Assembly (NCBI GenBank): GCA_002451015.1
Contig: DKBB01000314.1
Coordinates: 1-19,905, forward strand
From: Acidobacteria bacterium UBA6911
GTDB lineage: Bacteria > Acidobacteriota > UBA6911
Direction: 5' to 3'
Length of the DNA: 19,905 nt
The translations under genes were made by a program, and so were the position numbers. Below are positions 13,601 to 19,905 of the stretch, piece after piece (position 1 is the stretch's first letter; every line of letters begins with the position of its first letter). The notes under the pieces are model-generated. The model searched no databases and was not told the origin of the DNA. It saw nothing but the letters and a program-made list of their open reading frames with translations.

Positions 13601-16015
13601 TTATTTGGAAGAGGTCCGGATATTGAAGGCGTGCTTATAAACATCCTCGTAGGAGGATGCAAAGAAAACCGTAAATCCCTTTTTCAGGTAGTCGGACAAT
13701 TCGTCATAATCCTTTTTATTGGACTCGGGGAAAATAAGGAACTTGCATCCCGCCCGACGCGCGGCGATAACTTTTTCCTTCACGCCCCCTATCGGCAGGA
13801 CCTGTCCTGTCAGCGTCAACTCTCCCGTCATCGCCAGCCTCTTCCGAACGGGTTTCTTTAAGATCATGGAGACAAGAGCCGTTGCCATGGTTACACCGGC
13901 CGATGGACCGTCTTTGGGAGTCGCTCCGGCCGGCACGTGAATGTGCACAAAGCGCTTGTCGAAAAAATCGGGCTGAGCCCCGTATTTTTCCAGGTGCGCC
14001 ATAACGTAGGAATACGCGATATCGGCGCTTTCCACCATTACGCCGCCAAGCTGACCGGTCTGTTTGAAGCCTTTGTTGCGGCTTGTTACCGCTGTTGCTT
14101 CTATCTGCAGGGTCGCCCCGCCCAGATTGGTCCAGGCCAGCCCGGTAACGACTCCCGGTATGTTTTCAAACATTTCGTCCGCCGTAAAAACAGGCTTCCC
14201 GAGGTAGGATTCGACTTCGTTTTTGGAAATCGTAATTTTCTTGGTAGACCCGCGAACAATCCCCATCACCCCCTTGCGGGCTATCTTTTTGACAAGATTC
14301 TCAAGATTCCTTACCCCGGCTTCGCGCGCGTAGTTTTCGATTATCAGTCTCAATGCGTCTTTACGGATGGCAATCTGATTTTCTTTCAAGCCGTTGCTCT
14401 CAATGGCCTTGGGAATCAGATATCTTCTGGCGATTTCCAGTTTTTCTTCGGCGATATAGCCCGAAAGCCTGATGATTTCCATTCTGTCCAGCAAGGGACG
14501 GGGGATTGTATCGAGTTGGTTCCCGGTAGCGATGAAGAGAACATTGGACAGGTCGAAGGGTACATCCAGGTAATGATCCCGAAAAGCGTAATTCTGTTCC
14601 GGATCCAGGACTTCCAAAAGAGCCGAGGCAGGATCTCCCTGGAAGGAGGCGCCGATCTTGTCGATTTCGTCAAGCATTATCAGGGGATTGGATGTTCCCA
14701 CCGTTTTCATCGCCTGAAGGAACTTGCCCGGAAGCGCCCCTATATAGGTGCGCCGATGCCCTTTGATTTCCGCCTCATCCCGCATCCCTCCAAGAGAAAA
14801 GCGGAAGAAATTCCGGCCCAGCGCGTCGGCAATGCTTCTTCCTACCGACGTCTTCCCCACCCCCGGAGGGCCTACAAGGCACAGGATCGAACCAGAAATA
14901 TCTCCCTTGAGTTTTCCGACTGCAATAAATTCAAGGATCCTGTCTTTGACGTCTTCAAGTCCGTAGTGATCCCGGTCCAGGATCTTCTTGGCCTTGTTTA
15001 CGTCATAGGAATCCTTGCTGAACTTGCCCCACGGAAGAGCGGTCAACCAGTCGAGATAGTTGCGGGAAACGGCATATTCGGGCGAATGTGGCTCCAGCAA
15101 CTGGAATTTATCCATTTCATCATCGACGGCCTTTTGCGCCTCCTCGTTCAATTTAAGTTTCTTAAGCCGGCTCTGGAATTTTTCGATCTCGGTCGTCTTC
15201 CCTTCCTTCTCGAGGCCGAGTTCTTTTTTAATCGCTTTGAGCTGCTCTTTCAGAAAAAATTCCCGCTGTTGCCCGGAAATTTTTTCCTGGATCTGTTTGT
15301 TGATTTCGACGTGCAGTTTGGATATCTCCACTTCCCGTTTGAGCAGGACCAGAACCCGTTCTATCCGTGCGGGTATATTGAAGGTCTCCAGAACTTCCTG
15401 CAATTCATTTCCATTCGCCGTCGTCAAATTTGCTGCGAAATCAGCCAGCCGCCCCGGATCATCAAACGTGGATCGACTGAGAAACATCTTGATGGCTTCC
15501 GATTGAAGGGGATTCAGTTTCACGAGATCCTTCAGGGTTGTCACCACGGCCATTGCATAAGCTTTGAGCTCTTCGGTGATCTCCATCTTGGCCGGTTCCG
15601 GATATTTCACATCGGCGATCATTCCGAAATCTGTTTTTTTTATATCTCGAATAGAAAAACGTTCGATACTGTTGATCAGTATTCCGGGAACATCCTCCGC
15701 ACCCTGAAATGTCTTTAGAATTTTCGCTGCGACACCGACCCGGTGCAGGTTCTCGGGTATGTCGCTGCCGTTTGGATCGCGAACCAGAACGACCCCCAAT
15801 GTTTTAGAGGCATACTCCAAGGCGTGCTGCACCAGGGCGACCTGTTCGGGCCCCACCTCGAGAGGGATTGGCAGCCCGGGGAACAGGGGTCGAGGCCGGA
15901 TCGGCAGAATAGGCAGGCGCGCCGGCAACAACTCCGACGCCAGCACCAGAGGCGCATCCTGGGAATCACTGGGCATTTTTACCGGATTGAAATCTTCATT
16001 GGTCTCTTCGCTCAT
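13601..16015 (-). CDS. lon: ATP-dependent protease Lon (LonA)
   Basis: Cytosolic AAA+ serine protease that degrades misfolded and regulatory proteins as a homohexamer. 804 residues, standard LonA length. N-terminal LON substrate-binding domain (about 34-230, LPILPIRPRPLFPGLPIPLE); coiled-coil about 236-305; AAA+ module with Walker A GPPGVGKT (382-389), Walker B LIMLDEIDK (445-453), GNQLDTIPRPLLDRME; proteolytic domain with catalytic Ser705 in TPKDGPSAGV and Lys748 in GGVKEKVIAA, the 43-residue spacing matching E. coli Lon. Start ATG is preceded by GGAAGGAAG about 10 bases upstream. First gene of the lon / P-loop / PDZ set. A promoter is visible at 16076-16104. No HslO/CIRCE or clear sigma-32 site found, though CTTGAAA occurs at the -35. 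Confidence 0.97.
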   Translation of the reverse strand: MSEETNEDFNPVKMPSDSQDAPLVLASELLPARLPILPIRPRPLFPGLPIPLEVGPEQVALVQHALEYASKTLGVVLVRDPNGSDIPENLHRVGVAAKILKTFQGAEDVPGILINSIERFSIRDIKKTDFGMIADVKYPEPAKMEITEELKAYAMAVVTTLKDLVKLNPLQSEAIKMFLSRSTFDDPGRLADFAANLTTANGNELQEVLETFNIPARIERVLVLLKREVEISKLHVEINKQIQEKISGQQREFFLKEQLKAIKKELGLEKEGKTTEIEKFQSRLKKLKLNEEAQKAVDDEMDKFQLLEPHSPEYAVSRNYLDWLTALPWGKFSKDSYDVNKAKKILDRDHYGLEDVKDRILEFIAVGKLKGDISGSILCLVGPPGVGKTSVGRSIADALGRNFFRFSLGGMRDEAEIKGHRRTYIGALPGKFLQAMKTVGTSNPLIMLDEIDKIGASFQGDPASALLEVLDPEQNYAFRDHYLDVPFDLSNVLFIATGNQLDTIPRPLLDRMEIIRLSGYIAEEKLEIARRYLIPKAIESNGLKENQIAIRKDALRLIIENYAREAGVRNLENLVKKIARKGVMGIVRGSTKKITISKNEVESYLGKPVFTADEMFENIPGVVTGLAWTNLGGATLQIEATAVTSRNKGFKQTGQLGGVMVESADIAYSYVMAHLEKYGAQPDFFDKRFVHIHVPAGATPKDGPSAGVTMATALVSMILKKPVRKRLAMTGELTLTGQVLPIGGVKEKVIAARRAGCKFLIFPESNKKDYDELSDYLKKGFTVFFASSYEDVYKHAFNIRTSSK

Positions 16016-16075
16016 AACAATTATTCTTCCTTCCCGATGGCACAGTATGAACTCTTATTATTTCCCATATAAATC

Positions 16076-16104
16076 AATCTAGTCGAAGCCTTTATTTTTT
16101 TCAA
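16076..16104 (-). promoter_or_regulatory. lon promoter
   Basis: On the minus strand TTGAAA (16104-16099) and TAGATT (16081-16076) spaced exactly 17 bases, ending 60 bases before the lon ATG. The -35 reads cTTGAAA, which also resembles the heat-shock sigma-32 -35 element, but no CCCCAT-type -10 follows, so a sigma-70-like promoter is favoured. Confidence 0.55.
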
Positions 16105-16349
16105 GATGGCGAACCGGCAGATCCTCTAGGGCTTACGCCTCATGTCCGCTTCGAGGGCCTTTGCCCTTTACCCCTAATATAAGATATATCACCTATTACG
16201 TTGTTCCTGTCTGTAATAAAATATCCATACTAAATTCTGTTTTGCTTCTACCATGCACCAAACCAAAAATTGAGATTGGCCTGATGGTTAAAGGGCTCAG
16301 AAAAACTGTTTCCAATGCCCTGTTTGCAGTCCCGTGTTTTACCGGAGTG
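16105..16349. other. Intergenic region, no gene supported
   Basis: Between the lon promoter and the putative broken gene. Contains a short stem AGGGC-CTTT-GCCCT around 16154-16167 on the plus strand with no T-run. ORFs exist on both strands (for example minus 16196-16393) but have no ribosome-binding site or protein-like composition. Confidence 0.35.
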
Positions 16350-16573
16350 ATGAATTCCCTTCTTTTTCCTAAATTAATTCTGGTTTTCTCCATTCTGCCG
16401 GTGTTGTCTTATGCTCAGGCGATGGCGATGAACGTGGCGGCATTGTCTTGCACATTGAAGGCAAATTGTATCTTGATGGCAGGCTGATGGAATTTCGCGA
16501 AGATCAATACCACGAAATCAAGGAAGGAATGAACCTCGAAACAGGAGGGGATTTTGCGGAAAGAGCGCAATAA
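16350..16573 (+). pseudogene. Possible frameshifted small secreted protein
   Basis: An ATG at 16350 after CCGGAGTG gives a signal-peptide-like start MNSLLFPKLILVFSILPVLS followed by YAQ, with cleavage expected after YA. In this frame the ORF then degenerates and stops at 16487. In the +2 frame a contiguous, protein-like reading continues from 16421: DGDERGG, IVLHIEGKLYLDGRLMEFRE, and onwards to a TAA at 16571, with alternating strand pattern and acidic composition. That second frame has no start codon of its own. One base insertion near 16418-16420 would join them into about 74 residues. Inference only: it could be a real broken gene, a sequencing error, or chance. No family recognised. Confidence 0.3.
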
Positions 16574-16950
16574 GATCATTATTCCTATTTATTGATATAT
16601 AATGTAATTCCCTGTCTGAAGCCAGTTCCTCTTCCGGCTATTTTTACCGCCGGTTTCCTTTTTCCCTTTCTCTGTGTTGCCATCGAAACAAACCACGGCA
16701 TCATCGAATGTTCCAGGATCCCATGGTAGAGCGCAGGATCTCCAGTCGCCACCGGGAGCAAGAACACGGTGGCACCTCGCCAGGAACCTGAATATAGTCT
16801 GCTTAAAATATTCAAGCAGGGTCGAGGCGTTTGCTTTGATCGAGAAAGGATTGCTTCGGGCGAAGTGCGAATGAAGGCTTGAGCTCAAGATGCTTACATT
16901 CCTGCAGCGACAGGCAGAGCGGCTGCACTTGCGGAATGTTGAATCGCGCA
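16574..16950. other. Intergenic region, no gene supported
   Basis: Both strands carry overlapping ORFs (plus 16674-16874, minus 16589-16951) with low-complexity, Cys/Arg/Ser-rich translations and no ribosome-binding sites. A possible decayed sequence (minus strand LLEYFKQTIFRFLAR) is seen, but too little to call a gene. Confidence 0.3.
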
Positions 16951-16956
16951 CAGTGT

Positions 16957-16996
16957 GCGAGGCGATACCAGGAAAAGCACTGTTGTATCGCCTCGC
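16957..16996. repeat. 12-bp palindrome downstream of the lipoprotein gene
   Basis: GCGAGGCGATAC (16957-16968) pairs perfectly with GTATCGCCTCGC (16985-16996), loop of 16 bases. A second palindrome CGCAC-AGT-GTGCG (16947-16959) overlaps its left arm, so the two structures would be mutually exclusive. It lies 24 bases past the stop of the minus-strand lipoprotein gene and has no T-run, so either a Rho-type/processing hairpin or a REP-like element. Confidence 0.6.
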
Positions 16997-17020
16997 GATA
17001 GAATGACTGTAATGAGCCGA

Positions 17021-17611
17021 CTATTCTTTGATTGAAACGGCTACCACCTGGGTTACATAGCTCAGGACCTTATCTCCTACTTTGAGATTCTCCAGGTTTT
17101 GCACATCATCCCGTACCGGCAGGGTGAACTCAGGCATCTGATCCGATTCCACCGTGATTGTTCTATTTTCCAGATCGATCTCATTAACCGTGAAGGTAGT
17201 CTGTTCGACCTTTGTTACGGTAACGGATCCCTTGGCAGTACCGACGGCACTGAGTGCTTCATCCGAAGGCAATTCAGCACCGGGCTCGGCAACAAATGCC
17301 AGTTGCCTCTCATAAATGGTCACGCTGACATTGTCGCCCGCTTTCAGAGCCTCCAGCGGAACCGAGGGATTCCTGACCGTAAAACTCTGTGTGTTTCCGT
17401 CTTCATCGGTCAAGGAGAAGGTTCTTGCATCGTAATCTACGGAATCAACCACTGCGTCTAAGGAAACTACGGACGAACGGTCAGTGGAGGGTTTTTCCTC
17501 CTGTATCTCGACAGGCTGCTGTGGAGTCTCCGTTTGTGTGCAGGCCAAGAACAACCAACTCGAGGTGAATATCAATATAATCGTTAAGGTAAATTTAAGC
17601 AGTCGCATCAT
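17021..17611 (-). CDS. Probable lipoprotein with two beta-rich repeats
   Basis: 196 residues counted from the ATG at 17611, chosen because ggggagaggaaaa precedes it (an upstream codon at 17653 gives an unlikely leader). N-terminus MMRLLKFTLTIILIFTSSWL then FLAC: a lipoprotein-like signal with Cys24 as the lipidation candidate, although the -3 position is Phe, not Leu. Then an acidic/Pro-rich linker (TQTETPQQPVEIQEEKP). Two repeats of about 60 residues follow: VVDSVDYDARTFSLTDEDGN...LKAGDNVSVTIYERQLAFV and VTVTKVEQ...VNEIDLENRTITVES...NLENLKVGDKVLSYVTQVVAVSI. Each has a D-x-x-x-R-T strand followed by LK(A/V)GD, like small beta-barrel (OB/SH3-like) proteins commonly annotated as hypothetical. 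Role unknown; outer- or inner-membrane anchoring inferred. The downstream palindrome may end the transcript. Confidence 0.78.
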   Translation of the reverse strand: MMRLLKFTLTIILIFTSSWLFLACTQTETPQQPVEIQEEKPSTDRSSVVSLDAVVDSVDYDARTFSLTDEDGNTQSFTVRNPSVPLEALKAGDNVSVTIYERQLAFVAEPGAELPSDEALSAVGTAKGSVTVTKVEQTTFTVNEIDLENRTITVESDQMPEFTLPVRDDVQNLENLKVGDKVLSYVTQVVAVSIKE

Positions 17612-17909
17612 TTTTCCTCTCCCCGCTTCCTGCCCTGTTGTAATCCGTAACATAGGCAGAATCCGGAATTATTTCGACTGATTGTAATGTCGCAGTGAAC
17701 CGAGGTCAAGGTACGGTTGCAAGGAAGATTCTCCGTTTCACTGCCGTGTTGTTTTTCGATAAAAGAGATTTTTCCGATTATTGCCGATCGTGCACTTTTC
17801 CCTTCGCCCAGCGGGGAGTATGTTTCCGGCAATGCCCTCACCGGCAGAGCCCCACCGTCCTTCGAAAGCAAGAATTCCCTCGCTGTGTTGAATTTTCCCC
17901 GTCTGAATG
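17612..17909. other. Intergenic region that may encode a plus-strand RNA
   Basis: 298 bases upstream of the lipoprotein gene start on the minus strand and leading into a clear plus-strand intrinsic terminator. No plus-strand CDS with a ribosome-binding site is present. The stretch is less AT-rich than expected for a spacer and contains complementary segments such as GCCGG/CCGGC near 17827-17850. I did not recognise 6S, tmRNA, RNase P, SRP RNA or a riboswitch. It could be an untranslated RNA or the trace of a lost gene. Confidence 0.25.
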
Positions 17910-17936
17910 CGATAGGGAAAAACCCTATCGTTTTTT
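17910..17936 (+). terminator. Intrinsic terminator without an obvious upstream gene
   Basis: CGATAGGG (17910-17917), loop AAAAA, CCCTATCG (17923-17930), then TTTTTT (17931-17936). A perfect 8-bp stem with a T-run on the plus strand only; the minus strand lacks a T-run after the stem. The nearest complete genes upstream are all on the minus strand, so the terminated transcript is unknown. Confidence 0.8.
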
Positions 17937-18158
17937 ATAAAATTTCTTCCGGTACCAGACCTGTCTCTTCTTCAGATAAAATGCATCATGTTGATTTTTC
18001 TTAAATTTCAATTACGATTCTACTACAGTTTGGGGAAAGGAAACCGTGGATTTTGCACCCTGCTCCTTTTCACCGGTTTCGCGAATACAAACTCAATCGA
18101 ATATTTAAGTGTCCGCGCCGTATTCTTAAACCTGATTAAGACGGTCGACTGGCAGTGG

Positions 18159-18272
18159 ATGAATAAAGATTCCCTGATGCGTGAGATAAAACGGCTGGGA
18201 ATCCAGATCGCCGAGATGAACCGATTGCTACGTCGAAGACCGAACCTGACTCCTGAATTTTTAAATGTTTAA
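18159..18272 (+). CDS. Doubtful small ORF, amphipathic helix
   Basis: From the ATG at 18159 the frame gives MNKDSLMREIKRLGIQIAEM, then NRLLRRRPNLTPEFLNV, 37 residues. Hydrophobic residues (L, I, L, I, I, M, L) fall at heptad-like spacing, forming a strongly amphipathic basic helix, unusual for non-coding DNA. The same frame is open upstream to 17988, but that part (LIFLKFQLRFYYSLGKGNRG) looks unlike a real N-terminus. No convincing ribosome-binding site. Its TAA overlaps the stop of the converging M28 gene. Could be the tail of a decayed gene. Confidence 0.25.
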   Translation: MNKDSLMREIKRLGIQIAEMNRLLRRRPNLTPEFLNV

Positions 18273-19102
18273 TCAAGCGTGATGTCGAGATAACCGAGAT
18301 AGACGGAAAGAAGCTTATAGGTACCGTAGTAATCGTCCATTTGTATCGTGTCGATCGTATCGCGGCCCTCATGGAGCCTTTCAAAATTTTGCCACGTGAT
18401 CGAGTGTATGTCGATCACCGGGATTCTCCTGGATGCGAATGATATAGAGTCTGTGTCGCCGATTTCGCCTACATTTACCCCCTCCAGCGGCAGTTCCAGC
18501 GATGACGCCACCTGTACCAGTGCGTTAAGCAGTCTTTTATCAGCTCGTTGCTCCCAGACTTTTGTACCCGTCATGCCGACGCAATCGATATTGACCATTG
18601 CCCGCAGACTTGACCGTTGATTCGCATCCAATTGCTTGACGTATCCTTCTGATCCACGCAGCCCCACTTCTTCGTCCGTAAAACCGACAAACACAAACGT
18701 AAAATCCCGCTCTCTTCCCAGAAGGCTTTGGTACAGGCTGGGAAGCATGGAGGCTCCGCTCCAGTTGTCTACGATTCCGAGACTGTTGACTCTGTCGAAA
18801 TGTGCGCCGACCAAAATAGTGGCATCGCTCTTTCCTGTCAGCGTGCAGATGACGTTCCCAAGCCTGGATCCTTTCACCGGCTGTTCCAGTACGGTTGCAC
18901 AACCAGCCTCGGCGAACAAGCGCATGAGAGTTTCTTTTCGTTCCGAGTCTCTGGAACTCGCCAATCCCAGGCGCTCAGTGATGACGTCGCGTGAGACGGG
19001 TTGAACAAATACCTGCTGGGCCCCGGCATAGGGTACCAGCCACGTCAGAAGGAGAGCTATGCGATACACACTTCGAGGAAGCATGCAGAACCTCACGGGC
19101 AT
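18269..19102 (-). CDS. Secreted M28-family zinc aminopeptidase
   Basis: 277-residue exported metallopeptidase of family M28 that removes N-terminal residues from peptides. Signal peptide to about residue 28 (VYRIALLLTWLVPYAGAQ). Cocatalytic zinc site visible: His101 in LVGAHFDR, Asp112 in VDNWSGAS, catalytic Glu144 and ligand Glu145 in FTDEEVGLRGSEGY, Asp173 in NIDCVG, and the C-terminal His244 in RLHEGRDTID. All expected ligands are present, so it should be active. Start ATG follows AAGGATTA; an inner ATG (Met7) would also leave a good signal peptide. The gene lies 334 bases downstream of the rRNA terminator on the same strand; a possible promoter (TTGTGT and TACAAA spaced 17) precedes it. 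Length is short for the family because there is no C-terminal or PA domain. Confidence 0.9.
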   Translation of the reverse strand: MPVRFCMLPRSVYRIALLLTWLVPYAGAQQVFVQPVSRDVITERLGLASSRDSERKETLMRLFAEAGCATVLEQPVKGSRLGNVICTLTGKSDATILVGAHFDRVNSLGIVDNWSGASMLPSLYQSLLGRERDFTFVFVGFTDEEVGLRGSEGYVKQLDANQRSSLRAMVNIDCVGMTGTKVWEQRADKRLLNALVQVASSLELPLEGVNVGEIGDTDSISFASRRIPVIDIHSITWQNFERLHEGRDTIDTIQMDDYYGTYKLLSVYLGYLDITLD

Positions 19103-19436
19103 TTAATCCTTAGTTCTATTTTGTATCCCGAAGCATAGAGGCACACAACATTGTTCAAACAATCCAGTAAGTTTCGTGCTTCTTCTATTAAATGCTTTTT
19201 CAATTATACAATGCCAATACAGGGATAAGATCAATGGAAATTCTTACAGGTTTCGTAATTTTCTCTGGATCGAAGTTTTGTCCGAAGCACCCAGCGGTCA
19301 GGGGCCAGTGTGACCGAAGGCGGTGTGTGAGCGAACCGATGTCCGCAGAGCTCTCTGCGCCAATTTCGACAACGGCAACGTATGCTGTTTGATCCCTTAT
19401 ATTTATTTCTGACCGTCACCGAAATGAGTATGGGAA
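19103..19436. other. Intergenic region between rRNA operon and peptidase gene
   Basis: No gene supported. On the minus strand TTGTGT and TACAAA with 17 bases between lie close to the peptidase start, a weak promoter candidate. A tight palindrome CGCAGAG-CT-CTCTGCG is at 19344-19359. ORFs here on the plus strand and across the 5S gene (minus 19231-19605) are not real. Confidence 0.4.
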
Positions 19437-19466
19437 TAAAAAAAGCCCCGAGGTTTCTCGGGGCTT
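19437..19466 (-). terminator. rRNA operon intrinsic terminator
   Basis: On the minus strand AAGCCCCGAG, loop AAAC, CTCGGGGCTT then a T-run (plus-strand As at 19438-19444). Perfect 10-bp GC-rich stem, ten bases beyond the 5S 3' end. Confidence 0.92.
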
Positions 19467-19475
19467 GATATTTAA

Positions 19476-19590
<115 letters not shown>

Positions 19591-19659
19591 AAATCGATAT
19601 TTCATTTTGCAATCAGACGGCTTCGGGTAATCTTAAGAATTTCAAGCAGGGCAAATTTT

Positions 19660-19905
19660 ATGGTCAAGCCTCTCGACCGATTAGTACTGGTAAGCTTCAT
19701 GTGTTACCACACTTCCACACCCAGCCTATTAACCTGGTGGTCTTCCAGGGGTCTTCCGCCCCCGAAGGGGAGGGATATCTAATCTTGGGGTTGGTTTCAC
19801 GCTTATATGCTTTCAGCGTTTATCACATCCGAATGTAGCTATCCAGCTATGCCGTTGGCACGACAACTGGTGCACTAGAGATTCGTCCATCCCGGTCCTC
19901 TCGTA
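19660..19905 (-). rRNA. rrl: 23S ribosomal RNA, 3' end (partial)
   Basis: The minus strand ends with GTACTAATCGGTCGAGAGGC and TTGACCA, the conserved 3' terminus of 23S rRNA, and upstream includes TACGAGAGGACCGGGATGGA (sarcin-ricin neighbourhood) and AGCATATAAGC. The gene runs off the window at 19905. A spacer of about 70 bases without tRNA separates it from the 5S gene; order 23S-5S-terminator is the usual one. Confidence 0.95.

Noticed and set aside
13937..15718. 593-codon plus-strand open frame opposite lon
   Set aside because: It is the antisense shadow of lon, which has complete catalytic motifs; the translation is Phe/Gln/Arg-rich with no recognisable domain.
16196..16951. Several ORFs on both strands in the gap beyond lon
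   Set aside because: Mutually overlapping, odd composition, no ribosome-binding sites; only the signal-peptide-like frame at 16350 was kept, at low confidence.
17608..17871. Minus-strand ORF upstream of the lipoprotein gene
   Set aside because: Overlaps the lipoprotein start, and lacks a ribosome-binding site and protein-like composition.

Overview
This window of about 20 kb looks like bacterial chromosome, roughly 50% GC by eye. The best taxonomic hints are a large TPR protein with the VWFA-related domain typical of Acidobacteriota and relatives, a separately encoded LonA, and a classical LexA. An Acidobacteriota or Aminicenantota-like lineage fits, but this is inference from gene content; the partial 23S rRNA at the right edge would settle it. 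There are no tRNAs, CRISPR arrays, insertion sequences or phage genes.

Layout. (1) 1-3725: a 5'-truncated VWFA/TPR gene on the plus strand. Its beginning is replaced by a fold-back inverted repeat, so the left edge is either an assembly chimera or a rearrangement. (2) 4020-9481: four minus-strand genes that read as one transport and cell-wall salvage group: a sodium:solute symporter, a secreted NamZ-type (DUF1343) exo-N-acetylmuramidase, a COG3375 GNAT-like protein and a dicarboxylate/acidic amino acid symporter. A divergent ADP-ribosylglycohydrolase-family gene (9768-10739) shares their upstream region. A coherent reading is release of MurNAc from peptidoglycan, import of the sugar, and import of acidic amino acids or acids; no MurNAc kinase or etherase is in the window. 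(3) 10987-11868: lexA, with a strong promoter overlapped by a perfect 12-bp inverted repeat, followed by a probable 65-residue small gene. Similar palindromes lie just downstream of lexA and just downstream of the next gene. (4) 12037-16015: lon, then a MobB-like P-loop protein, then a secreted two-PDZ protein, all minus strand, consistent with a protein quality-control operon from a good sigma-70-like promoter. (5) 16105-18272: a gene-poor stretch holding a probable frameshifted small secreted gene, a palindrome, a lipoprotein with two beta-rich repeats, an orphan plus-strand intrinsic terminator and a doubtful small ORF. (6) 18269-19102: a secreted M28 zinc peptidase. (7) 19437-19905: the end of an rRNA operon on the minus strand (23S 3' end, 5S, intrinsic terminator).

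The most interesting points are the NamZ/symporter/GNAT/ADP-ribosylglycohydrolase neighbourhood, whose hydrolase-family member has two altered metal-site positions; the lexA control region and its palindromes; the orphan terminator pointing to an unannotated plus-strand RNA; and the roughly fivefold excess of GGATCC across the window.
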